Under the pieces are notes generated by a model, which was not told where the DNA came from, made no database searches, and was given only the letters and a program-made list of their open reading frames with translations. 33,710 nucleotides of DNA from a virus. The position numbers and the translations under genes are program-made. Shown in pieces: positions 19,466 through 27,960 of the stretch. How positions within the stretch are numbered: position 1 is the first letter of the stretch; each line of letters starts with the position of its first letter. The DNA lies in IMG/VR virus record IMGVR_UViG_3300025112_000086, positions 1 through 33,710 of that record, one strand, 5' to 3'.

Positions 19466-19589
19466 ATTTTTTATTTCCTTTTCTATTATATAGTTTTTTT
19501 GATTTAATTACACGAGATTTATACTTAGGAGTTCTGAGTTCTTTTGCATATTTATTCGAGTATAAGTTTTTTAATTGATTTTGAACCAT
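19455..19589 (-). CDS. 44-residue basic protein
   Basis: MVQNQLKNLYSNKYAKELRT, then PKYKSRVIKSKKLYNRKGNK, ending KYAT. It lies in a different frame across the end of the 19552 gene and the start of the endolysin gene. The LYxNKYAKELRTPKYxxRVxKxKK core is one I recall in marine phages. Strongly basic, probably nucleic-acid-binding; function unknown. Confidence 0.75.
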   Translation of the reverse strand: MVQNQLKNLYSNKYAKELRTPKYKSRVIKSKKLYNRKGNKKYAT

Positions 19590-19770
19590 CTATATTATTC
19601 TCTAATTCCGCCATAGATTTTATGCACTGGTACTTAACATGTCCATCTTTTTTTAATTGACGTTTAGCAATACGTACCCCTTTGAGACATTCGGACATTG
19701 AAGTCTGGATACGTGCTTCTTTAATTTCTCCATGTACAATCATAAGTAATGCTACTACCAACTCTGTCAT
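19552..19770 (-). CDS. Small membrane-anchored or secreted protein
   Basis: 72 residues. The N-terminus MTELVVALLMIVHGEIKEAR is a short hydrophobic anchor or signal. The exported part has SMSECLKGVRIAKR and YQCIKSMAELENNIDGSKSI with two cysteines. The ATG overlaps the upstream stop (ATGA). It is conserved in the lysis area of related phages as I recall; perhaps a spanin or periplasmic lysis helper. Confidence 0.7.
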   Translation of the reverse strand: MTELVVALLMIVHGEIKEARIQTSMSECLKGVRIAKRQLKKDGHVKYQCIKSMAELENNIDGSKSIKKLILE

Positions 19771-19931
19771 AAAATTTTACCTTTGTTTTCACCTTGCTTG
19801 ATAACATATTTTTGTGTACCATTCTTGCCGTGTTCAACAGACTTTTTTAAATTTTTAACAAAGTTCATTTGCTTAGCTTTCTTTTCCATGTCAGAAATAT
19901 ATTGTACAACTTGTCTAGTAATTCTTTCCAT
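19767..19931 (-). CDS. 54-residue basic helical protein
   Basis: MERITRQVVQYISDMEKKAK, then MNFVKNLKKSVEHGKNGTQK and KYVIKQGENKGKIL. Amphipathic helix, basic, no hydrophobic span. It overlaps both neighbouring genes (17 bp upstream, ATGA downstream). Unknown function. Confidence 0.65.
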   Translation of the reverse strand: MERITRQVVQYISDMEKKAKQMNFVKNLKKSVEHGKNGTQKYVIKQGENKGKIL

Positions 19932-20292
19932 TTTCTCTAACCTTATCTTTTAATCCTTCAATATCTTCTAATGCTTTATCTAATTGTTCTCTTAAAAATT
20001 CTATATTAACTTTGTTAGTCATATTCATTTCTTGAGTTTCTTCCATTTTCTCTACAGTCTTATAAAGATCCTCAATTAAAAAATGTTGCTCCTGGTCCGT
20101 TGGGACCTGTTCTGATTTTTTAAGCAAATCATTTTCAAACAGCTCACGTGATGTCTCTAGTGAAACTAATCTGGCCGTAAGCTCGGTGTATGCGAACACG
20201 CCGGCTGCGACGAGCAGAATTAGCGAGGCTACAGTTTTCATCGGCATCTGCACAGCTGCTGATTCAGATATATTTAAAGGTTGTTTACTCAT
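19915..20292 (-). CDS. Membrane-anchored coiled-coil protein (inner-membrane spanin-like)
   Basis: 125 residues. The N-terminal ~18 are polar, a single transmembrane helix follows at ~20-36 (VASLILLVAAGVFAYTEL), and ~40-120 form a long charged coiled coil. That is the build of Rz-type inner-membrane spanins, which with an outer-membrane lipoprotein break the outer membrane in the last step of lysis. It sits in the lysis cluster upstream of the endolysin. No outer spanin is adjacent; the lipoprotein at 16313 is a distant candidate. Confidence 0.6.
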   Translation of the reverse strand: MSKQPLNISESAAVQMPMKTVASLILLVAAGVFAYTELTARLVSLETSRELFENDLLKKSEQVPTDQEQHFLIEDLYKTVEKMEETQEMNMTNKVNIEFLREQLDKALEDIEGLKDKVRENGKNY

Positions 20293-20422
20293 TTATTTTT
20301 GGTTTTGGTAGCGGAATTATATAGTCTTTTTTATTTAGTTTCAATGGTGTGTAGGATGGCCTTACAAATATAGCCAGTAAACATAACAATATTATTACTA
20401 ATGCTGTAAATCTGTAATTCAT
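20285..20422 (-). CDS. 45-residue single-pass membrane protein
   Basis: MNYRFTALVIILLCLLAIFV then a proline-rich tail YIIPLPKPKINE. One N-terminal transmembrane helix followed by a rigid exported tail. AGAGG precedes the ATG, and the end overlaps the spanin-like gene by 8 bp. A small lysis or anchoring protein is plausible from its place; unproven. Confidence 0.65.
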   Translation of the reverse strand: MNYRFTALVIILLCLLAIFVRPSYTPLKLNKKDYIIPLPKPKINE

Positions 20423-20440
20423 TGGGGCCCTCTTTGTTCA

Positions 20441-20602
20441 TTAGTCTTTAACCCAAAACCAACTTTTAATTTTTTTCCATATTTTTTTAATCATACTATT
20501 CTCCACTAATTTTATTGTTTCCCATACACAATCACAAAAACTACATTGTGCAATTCCTCTATGTCTGTGTCCACAGTCCATACATATTCCATTTTTAATC
20601 AT
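20441..20602 (-). CDS. Cysteine-rich zinc-binding small protein with amphipathic tail
   Basis: 53 residues: MIKNGICMDCGHRHRGIAQC, then SFCDCVWETIKLVENS and the tail MIKKIWKKIKSWFWVKD. The set CxxC...CxxCxC with two His can bind zinc. An internal ATG at 20494 is preceded by GGAGAATAGT, so the 17-residue tail could be made alone. That tail is a short Trp/Lys amphipathic helix, like membrane-active peptides. The ATG at 20602 overlaps the stop of the upstream gene. Confidence 0.65.
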   Translation of the reverse strand: MIKNGICMDCGHRHRGIAQCSFCDCVWETIKLVENSMIKKIWKKIKSWFWVKD

Positions 20603-21245
20603 TTTTCTTCTCCTCAATTTCGTAAAAGAAATTATCGGTATCTTCTGTTTTCCATTTACCAGTATCTTCTACGTTCCATTCATTTGTTTGCACTTTCCAA
20701 TCGGGAATATTATTTTTTACCGTAAAAGAAGGTAAGTCCCAAATACATCTGTTGTTAGGTTGTGCTGCAAAATTACCATCATCTAAGGCAATTATGTGAG
20801 CGCACTTATGCTCGTGCGGTATCTCTGAATGATCAGTGTCTAGTATATTAGCATCTGGATGAGCCCAGTCAATGGTAAAAAGATATGAACCATGATGCCA
20901 TTTTTTATCTTTACCTATGTATTTTCCTGAAGCTGCGCTTAAAATAGACCAATGAGTAACAGTAGGATAATAACTAAAAGAATTCCAAAGTTCCAGTTCA
21001 TCAAGTCTCTTGGATGGAACAGCTGACGGTTGAAAACCACGTTGAATAAAAGCCGTAATTGGGAGACGATAAAAGATTGCACCATTTTCCATAAGAGCGT
21101 GCCATAAGATAGCGCGACCCCCCAAAGAGCTAATACCAAACATAATGCAGTCTTCAACTTCTCCGTGATGTTTTTTACAATCATATAAATATTCCCTTCT
21201 AATTTGTGCGTAAATCGGCGATTTGTTTGCATTTAAGTAAGCCAT
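20595..21245 (-). CDS. Conserved phage protein downstream of DNA polymerase
   Basis: 216 residues from ATG 21245; an earlier TTG is unlikely. MAYLNANKSPIYAQIRREYL, then CIMFGISSLGGRAILWHALM, a beta-rich middle and an acidic Trp-rich C-terminus (DWKVQTNEWNVEDTGKWKT). It is soluble and conserved next to the polymerase in related phages. The aromatic acidic tail resembles tails of single-strand-binding proteins only loosely. No function can be assigned. Confidence 0.65.
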   Translation of the reverse strand: MAYLNANKSPIYAQIRREYLYDCKKHHGEVEDCIMFGISSLGGRAILWHALMENGAIFYRLPITAFIQRGFQPSAVPSKRLDELELWNSFSYYPTVTHWSILSAASGKYIGKDKKWHHGSYLFTIDWAHPDANILDTDHSEIPHEHKCAHIIALDDGNFAAQPNNRCIWDLPSFTVKNNIPDWKVQTNEWNVEDTGKWKTEDTDNFFYEIEEKKND

Positions 21246-21247
21246 AA

Positions 21248-23104
21248 TCAACCATTAATATCTCCCCAAGTTTTACCGTATTCATAATCTACTTTGTTAG
21301 GGACTTCCAAAGTAACGGCATTTTCCATAATTTCAACTATTTTTTCAGCATGTTTTTTATCTTTAACACTAACACACAGTTCATCATGAATTTGTATGTG
21401 AGCTACTATACCTTCTTTATACAAATCTAACATAGCCTTTTTTGTCATATCGGCAGCACTGCCTTGAATTAATTTATTTAAAGATTTATAAGTATAGGCT
21501 CTTCTAATTCCTGGTCCATGTTCCTGTAATGCTTCTTCATGAGGCAACGCTTTATGCATACCGAATTGATTTGGTTCCCACAAATGAAACCTACACAATC
21601 GTCCCAAGAGAGTTCGAATTTGGCCACGCTCCTGGGCACGATTAGAAGCACTATTCATTAACTGCTTTACGAAGGGAACTTTAGCGTGGTATTGATCGAA
21701 CAATTCTGCTGCCTTATCTTTAGATACTCCTAATTCAGCCTGAAGTTTAGCTTTACCCATACCATAAAATAATCCTAAGTTAATTACCTTAGCTTGAGAT
21801 CTAGGTATTTTTGCCATGTCTGCTACGACCTGGTGAAAGTCTGTTGAAGTATCATTTTCATAATTGTCTATTACATCATTAACAGATGGGAATTTGTGTA
21901 AAGCTGCATAATGCACTACCAGCCTAGGCTCTTGCTGAGAATAGTCAAAACAACCCCATGTATGGCCCTCCTCAGGTATAAATATGGACCTAATCATAGG
22001 TCCAAGATCCTTATTTCTGGCTGGAAGTTGCTGTAAATTAGGGTTTGAGTATGAGAATCTGCCTGTCACAGTTCCGCCATTATCTGATCTAATTTGATTT
22101 ATATCAGCATGTATCCTACCTTTATGTTCATGTTTAATTATGGTATCAATAAAAGTAGTATGGGCTTTATTAACTTCTCTAGCTTTAGCAATCATTCTCA
22201 CTACAGGATGGCCATGATTCGAAATAAAATTTTTAGTAAAGGATGGAGCTTGTGATTTCGCAGTTCGTTCGTATGGTAGACCAAGTTTATCAAAAACTTT
22301 GGCAACACTTCTTGCAGCCATTAGCTGAACGTCTATTTGCGTTTCTTTTTTTATTTTGTGCAGGAGCTCTTCTTCTTGCAATGTTAATTGTTTCTTTAAT
22401 TCATGAGCTCTTTGAGCGTCTACTCGGACTCCAAGGAAACGCATATCGACCAGACAAGGAAAAAGATCTGTCTCAAGTTCAAAAATAGATTCAACGTCTT
22501 GGTGTATTAATTCTTTTTTAAATATTTGCCAAAGTTCTAATGTAAGTTCTGCATCTTTTTCAGCATAAGACCCAACATACATTGCTGGCAGTTGCCACAT
22601 ATCTGCTTTAGGATCTAGTCCTCTAGACTTTGCCTCTTCATTTAAAGCAGCTTCATTTTTACCATGACCTAAATAATCCCAAGACAAACTATTTAAATCA
22701 AATCTAAATCTATTTTCATTTACTAAAGACGCTGCAATCATCGTGTCTACAATTTGTCCATTTATCTTAAGTCCCATAGACTTAATCCAACAAACATCAT
22801 ACATTGCGTTGTGAAATATTTTTATAGCATCACTTGATAATATATCTTGAAACCAATTAAGAGTTCTTTTCTTATCCATGTTTGGCCCTGATCCGTGAGC
22901 AATTGGAAAATAAAATTTTCTACCAGGTACTGCAACAGCTATACCTACTACTTCTCCATTACCAATAATAGATCCAGATCCTTTAGATTTTAAATCAGGA
23001 TCTCTTGTCTCTAAGTCAATTGCAATCTCATCGTATTGTCTTAGATCAGGATACTCTTCAGGCTCATTCCATTCTGTCTGTGCTTCAAATAAAGGTACTT
23101 TCAT
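21248..23104 (-). CDS. polA: Family A DNA polymerase with 3'-5' exonuclease
   Basis: 618 residues, phage type without the 5' nuclease. The exonuclease N-terminus has AIDLETRDPDL (Asp/Glu pair), FHNAMYDVCWI and GSYAEKDAELT. Polymerase motifs: GTVTGRFSYSNPNLQQLPAR, motif A FDYSQQEPRL, motif B RSQAKVINLGLFYGMG and motif C QIHDELCVS. The residue at the E. coli Phe762 position is Leu (Leu443, codon 21778-21776). In marine phages Leu762 was linked to slower, more faithful synthesis and temperate habits. This is the replicative enzyme, in the same operon as primase and helicase. Confidence 0.95.
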   Translation of the reverse strand: MKVPLFEAQTEWNEPEEYPDLRQYDEIAIDLETRDPDLKSKGSGSIIGNGEVVGIAVAVPGRKFYFPIAHGSGPNMDKKRTLNWFQDILSSDAIKIFHNAMYDVCWIKSMGLKINGQIVDTMIAASLVNENRFRFDLNSLSWDYLGHGKNEAALNEEAKSRGLDPKADMWQLPAMYVGSYAEKDAELTLELWQIFKKELIHQDVESIFELETDLFPCLVDMRFLGVRVDAQRAHELKKQLTLQEEELLHKIKKETQIDVQLMAARSVAKVFDKLGLPYERTAKSQAPSFTKNFISNHGHPVVRMIAKAREVNKAHTTFIDTIIKHEHKGRIHADINQIRSDNGGTVTGRFSYSNPNLQQLPARNKDLGPMIRSIFIPEEGHTWGCFDYSQQEPRLVVHYAALHKFPSVNDVIDNYENDTSTDFHQVVADMAKIPRSQAKVINLGLFYGMGKAKLQAELGVSKDKAAELFDQYHAKVPFVKQLMNSASNRAQERGQIRTLLGRLCRFHLWEPNQFGMHKALPHEEALQEHGPGIRRAYTYKSLNKLIQGSAADMTKKAMLDLYKEGIVAHIQIHDELCVSVKDKKHAEKIVEIMENAVTLEVPNKVDYEYGKTWGDING

Positions 23105-23211
23105 TTTTTATAACCATATCCTTTTTTTCTATTACCATATAGTTTTTGCCATGACCATGAAGTCAAAGCTGTTGAGTAATGGTATATCTTTTGTAGTATA
23201 TACTTAATCAT
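23101..23211 (-). CDS. 36-residue small protein
   Basis: MIKYILQKIYHYSTALTSWS, then WQKLYGNRKKGYGYKK. The S..LTSWSWQKLYG core is a short phage family I recall upstream of DNA polymerase. ATGA overlaps at both ends put it firmly in the operon. Trp/Tyr-rich and basic, so a nucleic-acid-binding helper is possible; unknown. Confidence 0.7.
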   Translation of the reverse strand: MIKYILQKIYHYSTALTSWSWQKLYGNRKKGYGYKK

Positions 23212-23456
23212 TTTTTAGATTTCATATCTTTTATTTTTAACATCTCTAACTGACAGTAGTGTACAATCTTTTTAAGATCTTCTACTCCACCCTTTCTCTG
23301 ATACCTGCAAACGTATTTAATAACGTTGCCCTGAAAAAATGATAAATCATTTTTAGAAATAAATTCATAAGGTTGAATGGGAAACTTGGTGTAGTGATTC
23401 CCTCCTACTTGGGTATACTGTGGAAATGTTTCTTTAAATATATCATCGTGTGTCAT
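23208..23456 (-). CDS. DUF3310 family protein
   Basis: 82 residues from ATG 23456, which overlaps the helicase stop (ATGA); the longer frame upstream is not used. The domain signature is VGGNHYTKFPIQPYEF, FFQGNVIKYVCRYQRKGG and DLKKIVHYCQLEM, which is DUF3310. This family is common in phage replication and nucleotide-metabolism clusters; a nucleotide-related role has been suggested but not proven. It is a single complete domain. Confidence 0.85.
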   Translation of the reverse strand: MTHDDIFKETFPQYTQVGGNHYTKFPIQPYEFISKNDLSFFQGNVIKYVCRYQRKGGVEDLKKIVHYCQLEMLKIKDMKSKK

Positions 23457-24898
23457 AGCGGATATCCCTTTCGTTCTATTTTTGCTCTCATTAAATATAA
23501 GTTTCTTTTTGCTCTCGTGCAACCTACATACCATACTCTATGCTCTTCGTCACGCTTTATTATGCTTTTGGTGGTAGCCTCTCTTATTTTTTTAGCATTA
23601 TCTAATACTACAATTACGTTTTCACATTCTCCACCTTTTGCTGCGTGAATAGTTGATACCTTTATTCGCGCTGCTTCACTTAATTTTTCTTTATTTGAAA
23701 GCATTAATCGTATGTAAATTTTATCTTCAGCTGGAGCATTATCAAAACATTCAAACCATTTTAAATCTTTTTTAAGTTCTCTATTACCCATGTATTCTTT
23801 AATATCTTCTAAAGCTGTGTCAGATACCTCTTCACCATTAAGCCATTTACTGTGATTGATGATAGCTTTGTATAGTTTAGTGTTGTAACTTTTTTGATGT
23901 CTGTTTTCATAATACAAACCTTTTACTTTTAAAAGATCACATACTTCTTTAGCTCTGGATAAAGTTCTAGTTAGTATTAACCAATCCTGACTAAATAGGT
24001 CAAGATTCTCCAAGCTATTGATTTTACTACACAATCCTTCTTCATCTCTTGGCAAATAATTTTTAGTTGCCCTAAGTCCTGCAATTCTTCCAGTAATAAT
24101 TTCAGAAATATCTTGAACCGCTCTTGGTATTCTTCTTGATTGAGATAACACTTTTTCTTTAGCGGGTTCTTGAATAAATCTATCTACATCTGCACCAGCC
24201 CAACCATAAATAGCTTGATCATCATCCCCTGCTAAATAAATTCTTTTAGATTTAGATTTAAGTATGTCATATAGTTTCCATTGTATTGGAGATAGATCTT
24301 GAGCTTCATCAATAAAAACCACATCAAACTCTGGAATTTTATTTGGCTGCTGAACAATGTCATGAATCATATCTGTAAAATCAACTAAATTATTTATATC
24401 TGGATGTTTATAATTATTATAGTTAGCTTCTATATGTTTTAATAAATCAGGATCTACATTAGTAGAATGTTCAGCCGTGCAATACTCTTCCCACACAGGT
24501 ATGTCTTTTTCTTTTGCTTTTAAAATAATTTGAAAATATTCGTTATCACAAGTTAAATAAGGAGAAGCATCCGCATCTTTTTTAGCATTAACTCTAATAC
24601 TTAATTCTTTTCCAAGATCATTATAATGATAATCTTGCATTACATTTTCTTCTCTTAATCCTAAACTATGAAAAGCTAAAGAATGTAATGTTTGAAAATA
24701 CCTAAGTTGTTTTTTCTTATACTTAGGATTTTTATTGAGCATTCTATCTCTTGCTTCGTGAGCTGCCTTACGAGTAAATGCAAAGTAACCTATTTTACTT
24801 ACTGGAGTGCCTACTCTAATGTAAGCCATGGCTCGTCTAATTAATTTCTCCGTCTTCCCTGTACCTGGAGGGCCATATATCTTTGTAACTTTTGTCAT
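23453..24898 (-). CDS. UvrD/PcrA-like superfamily 1 DNA helicase
   Basis: 481 residues. Motif I KIYGPPGTGKTEKLIRRAMA at 6-25, motif II VVFIDEAQDLSPIQWKL, motif III AGDDDQAIYGWAGADV, motif V VSTIHAAKGGECENVIVV and motif VI WYVGCTRAKRNLYL give a complete SF1A helicase, shorter than UvrD with reduced accessory domains. It unwinds DNA with 3'-5' polarity by family rule. It starts one base after the primase stop, so both are co-translated, and it may serve as the fork helicase since no DnaB-type helicase is present. Confidence 0.9.
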   Translation of the reverse strand: MTKVTKIYGPPGTGKTEKLIRRAMAYIRVGTPVSKIGYFAFTRKAAHEARDRMLNKNPKYKKKQLRYFQTLHSLAFHSLGLREENVMQDYHYNDLGKELSIRVNAKKDADASPYLTCDNEYFQIILKAKEKDIPVWEEYCTAEHSTNVDPDLLKHIEANYNNYKHPDINNLVDFTDMIHDIVQQPNKIPEFDVVFIDEAQDLSPIQWKLYDILKSKSKRIYLAGDDDQAIYGWAGADVDRFIQEPAKEKVLSQSRRIPRAVQDISEIITGRIAGLRATKNYLPRDEEGLCSKINSLENLDLFSQDWLILTRTLSRAKEVCDLLKVKGLYYENRHQKSYNTKLYKAIINHSKWLNGEEVSDTALEDIKEYMGNRELKKDLKWFECFDNAPAEDKIYIRLMLSNKEKLSEAARIKVSTIHAAKGGECENVIVVLDNAKKIREATTKSIIKRDEEHRVWYVGCTRAKRNLYLMRAKIERKGYPL

Positions 24899-26520
24899 TA
24901 AAGAATATCTTTTTTACTCTTCATTGGTAAAATTTCTATTTCGTTTTCTTCTTTATCAAAATAATTCATAGAAATTTTTATACATCTCACAGGATTATTT
25001 GATTTTTTTTCTGTAGTTTTTTTAGGATATCTTTTGGGATGTCTAAGTTCTGCGTTAAAAAAATCCATTAGCATTTGTCCTGTTCTATCAATTTTAGATT
25101 TCCATTCTTTATTTTTTAAAAAATTATAAAAAGGATCAAATACAAAATAAGCAAACCCATCAGAATCTATTAGTGTACTACCACTTCTAAAAGAAGCATC
25201 ACTTACTGCTGGTACACCATGAATATAATCTTCTAAATGTTTATGTAATACTTCTTTTGGTGAAGTCCCGGGAGGAGCTTTTTCTGTTTTCATTCCTTGC
25301 CATAGGTTATCTAAAATATTTTGCATGTCATCACCTTTAATTCTCGGTGGTGGAATAGGTGTATGTGCTCCAATTAAACGTCTAAGTTTTTCTTGGTCCA
25401 TAATATAATTTATATCTCTTGCAATTATTTGCTGAGTTGTTTCACCTTCTACCTTATCATTGTAATGTACCGTAAATCTAAACTCTGGATCAGGTGAGTA
25501 ATCTATTTTAATTAAAGCAGACATAGTAGGAAACTTTTTAACTTTGTCAGAGGCCACACCAAATTTTCTTTTTAAACATTCAGATTTAACACACATACTA
25601 TTAATAGGTTCTTCTGAACAAGTGTGTCCTGCTGTTTCTTTTTTATATGCTTTAATTTTTTGTTTTACTTTTTCATCTCCCCATATGTTGTCATAGACAA
25701 TATAATTTCTAGCACCTTCTAAAAGTTTTTCTTCCCAATTGTCAGGATATTTCTTTTTAGCAAACACCATATAGTTATAAATAAATCTATCTCTGTAATC
25801 ATCTAGCTTAGTTTTAGATAATCTTTGTAAACAAACAGGACCATCAATGAATTCATCTGCACCACCAGTAAGTTCTTGTCTAATTAATTCATTAGCAAAT
25901 TCTTCTAGATCTTCTTTAGTTTTTGTGTTAGCCTCGACAACTTTTATAAATTGTTCAAAAGTAAAGTCAGTTCCATCTAAATTTACACCTACTCTTTCAT
26001 TACGATTATAATAAGGTAAATTAATAAAATTACCGTTAATAGGTTTACTATCTGAACCAATACCTAATTGAGTTTGTTTGGGAAAAATTTCTGTAGAAGC
26101 CTTAAGATCAAATGTAAACAATAATTTATCTAAAAAGTTTCTGACAAAACTTGCTTTGACTGGTTCTTTAAAGAATACATAAATATGTAGTCCACCACTC
26201 TTAGATTTGACAGGTACTACAGGAATATTTTTCTTATCAATAATTTCTAAATACTTTCTTAAATCAAAGTTATCATATTCATCTGAGTCGATATCAATCG
26301 CTCCAAACTTTGCGAGTCCTTCATCATTACAAGGTTGAATGCCTATAGATTTTGCGCCTTTTAAATGGTCTAAGTAATCAGATTCTAATAATTCTTTAGC
26401 TGCCCAACCATATTTTAATTTAAGTTTGCCTGAAGCAGGATCTTTATATGCAGAGTTTATATCTGCATAGCCATAGTCTCTTTTTAAACCTGTAAATATT
26501 TCTATAAATTTTTTTTCCAT
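24898..26520 (-). CDS. AEP-superfamily primase (TOTE-type primase-like)
   Basis: 540 residues from ATG 26520; an upstream GTG would lie inside a hairpin. The catalytic site has FGAIDIDSDEYD (Asp76-x-Asp78) and KSKSGGLHIYVFF (the sGLHxY nucleotide-binding motif), with FINLPYYNRNE as the third conserved element. A cysteine set HTCSEEPINSMCVKSEC lies at ~300, and a helical PriCT-like C-terminus follows. It makes primers for phage replication, in one operon with SF1 helicase and polymerase. It is not the bacterial DnaG type. Confidence 0.85.
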   Translation of the reverse strand: MEKKFIEIFTGLKRDYGYADINSAYKDPASGKLKLKYGWAAKELLESDYLDHLKGAKSIGIQPCNDEGLAKFGAIDIDSDEYDNFDLRKYLEIIDKKNIPVVPVKSKSGGLHIYVFFKEPVKASFVRNFLDKLLFTFDLKASTEIFPKQTQLGIGSDSKPINGNFINLPYYNRNERVGVNLDGTDFTFEQFIKVVEANTKTKEDLEEFANELIRQELTGGADEFIDGPVCLQRLSKTKLDDYRDRFIYNYMVFAKKKYPDNWEEKLLEGARNYIVYDNIWGDEKVKQKIKAYKKETAGHTCSEEPINSMCVKSECLKRKFGVASDKVKKFPTMSALIKIDYSPDPEFRFTVHYNDKVEGETTQQIIARDINYIMDQEKLRRLIGAHTPIPPPRIKGDDMQNILDNLWQGMKTEKAPPGTSPKEVLHKHLEDYIHGVPAVSDASFRSGSTLIDSDGFAYFVFDPFYNFLKNKEWKSKIDRTGQMLMDFFNAELRHPKRYPKKTTEKKSNNPVRCIKISMNYFDKEENEIEILPMKSKKDIL

Positions 26521-26534
26521 CTTTATTTTTATTA

Positions 26535-26564
26535 GGGGTGGCTTCACTCTCGCTTCACCACCCC
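26535..26564. other. Hairpin in primase leader
   Basis: GGGGTGG (26535-26541), 16-nt loop, CCACCCC (26558-26564): a 7-bp GC-rich stem 14 bp before the primase ATG and 28 bp beyond the previous gene's stop. An A-rich run follows on the minus strand, so it is not a terminator. It may protect mRNA ends or slow primase translation. A second stem, AATTCCT-CTTA-AGGAATT (26575-26592), follows the upstream stop. Confidence 0.55.
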
Positions 26565-26591
26565 AGTTGCAACAATTCCTCTTAAGGAATT

Positions 26592-27371
26592 CTAGTAGTG
26601 AGCTGCCCCATCTGTTGCTTTCGCAGTATCATCTTCACCATGTTTAACTTGAACATCTCCTTTAGAAATGCTTTCAGAAAAACTTCTAGCTTGTTGATAC
26701 AACGCAGCGTCTTCAATTGGACCTATCTTGCTCACTTCCCAACCAAACCATGTACCTTTGTCGTTAGACTGTTGTACGGTCTTTAGTTGATAAAGATGGC
26801 TAAAAGATGCGGGAGTAAACAATCCGTTTTTCCCCTGCAGTTTTATACTTTGCATCATGCTATTCCATTTTCTACTAATTTTTAATTGAGTAGATTTCAT
26901 AGCAATCAACGCCGTAGTAGGTGTACTTCCATTAGCTATAACAAAATGCTGTGCAGTTTTTTCAATATAGTTACCATTTGGTAATCTATCTTTGAAGTCT
27001 GCACCTCTAGTTGTTTTAGTCATGATGTCACTTGATGAAGGATAGATATTGACAGGAGCACCTGATCCATCTTTTCCTCTATCTTTCCACTCGACATACT
27101 CGAGTTTGTAGTAACATGGAATCACTTGGACTCCTTTTTCACCATTGAAGAGTTCACCTGTTACTGAATTATATATCATTCCAGGCTCTGCACCTTCAAC
27201 ATACTTCCCGTCTCTCTTGTTTACTTCAGGAGATAACTGACCAAGTATTTTAAGAAAAGGTAATGCAAGATCATCTTGAGTTACCGTTCCAGTTTGTACT
27301 GCTGCATCTGCTTCAAACACTACATTCGTAGCTAATGCACCATTCTTCTTTATCGTCGGTTCTTTGTTCAT
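26592..27371 (-). CDS. Conserved protein, possible single-stranded-DNA-binding protein
   Basis: 259 residues. A disordered start is followed by a beta-rich body, with FLKILGQLSPEVNKRDGKYV, EPGMIYNSVTGELFNGEKG and VQVIPCYYKLEYVEWKDRG, and an acidic end (HGEDDTAKATDGAAHY). Position between the coiled-coil protein and the primase, beta build and a flexible acidic tail are typical of phage ssDNA-binding proteins such as T7 gp2.5. The assignment is by context and architecture only; I do not recognise a defined OB-fold motif. Confidence 0.5.
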   Translation of the reverse strand: MNKEPTIKKNGALATNVVFEADAAVQTGTVTQDDLALPFLKILGQLSPEVNKRDGKYVEGAEPGMIYNSVTGELFNGEKGVQVIPCYYKLEYVEWKDRGKDGSGAPVNIYPSSSDIMTKTTRGADFKDRLPNGNYIEKTAQHFVIANGSTPTTALIAMKSTQLKISRKWNSMMQSIKLQGKNGLFTPASFSHLYQLKTVQQSNDKGTWFGWEVSKIGPIEDAALYQQARSFSESISKGDVQVKHGEDDTAKATDGAAHY

Positions 27372-27375
27372 GTTT

Positions 27376-27924
27376 CTATTTCCTTGTTATTTTGGTTTTG
27401 TTTCCTGCAAACACGTTAAATAGATCCGTGGGCATCTCTTTCCCAGACTCGAGACGCTCACGAACCAATGCTTTAAGTGTCATTGGCTCAACCTTCAACT
27501 TCTGGGCTGGTTGATACCCTTGACCTTGTGCAAGGACAGCATATTCTGCCGCCTTGTTATCTTCGTTACGACCAAAGGAAACGGTAATTTCATTTTTAAT
27601 GATATCACCCAAGCCGTTGTTACGAAGCCAGTTAAATGCTTCTTCCTGTTTTGCTTTAGAGATTGAAGCACCATAGACGGGTTTGACTTCTACGCCAGCA
27701 CCATCTGATAAACTAAATTTTGATATATTCATTTCTGTCATCATTGTAGGTATAACCTCAGATGATAAAACGTCCATATCATTTTTAATTTTTTTTAATT
27801 CTTCTTCTTTGGCAGCGAACTTATCTTCCATAGTCCTTAACTTAATGACTTGTTCTGATAGTTCTTTCATGTCGTTCGTATTAGCTAACGAATCAACTTT
27901 GTCTTCTTCTAAGTTTATGCTCAT
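27376..27924 (-). CDS. Conserved phage protein with N-terminal coiled coil
   Basis: 182 residues. Residues ~18-55 are a coiled coil (VIKLRTMEDKFAAKEEELKK). A compact alpha/beta part follows with MTEMNISKFSLSDGAGVEV, then KQEEAFNWLRNNGLGDIIKN, and a basic C-terminus VKALVRERL-like. Found beside the ssDNA-binding-like gene in related phages. The promoter (27961-27988) and AAAGGT site start the replication operon here. Possibly a recombination or replication accessory; unproven. Confidence 0.6.
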   Translation of the reverse strand: MSINLEEDKVDSLANTNDMKELSEQVIKLRTMEDKFAAKEEELKKIKNDMDVLSSEVIPTMMTEMNISKFSLSDGAGVEVKPVYGASISKAKQEEAFNWLRNNGLGDIIKNEITVSFGRNEDNKAAEYAVLAQGQGYQPAQKLKVEPMTLKALVRERLESGKEMPTDLFNVFAGNKTKITRK

Positions 27925-27960
27925 ATCTTTTTACCTTTCGTAGTAGTTAATGATGCTGTT

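Noticed and set aside
21806-22488. Alternative frames across the DNA polymerase gene
   Set aside because: The polymerase frame contains all catalytic motifs in order; the other frames are shadows.
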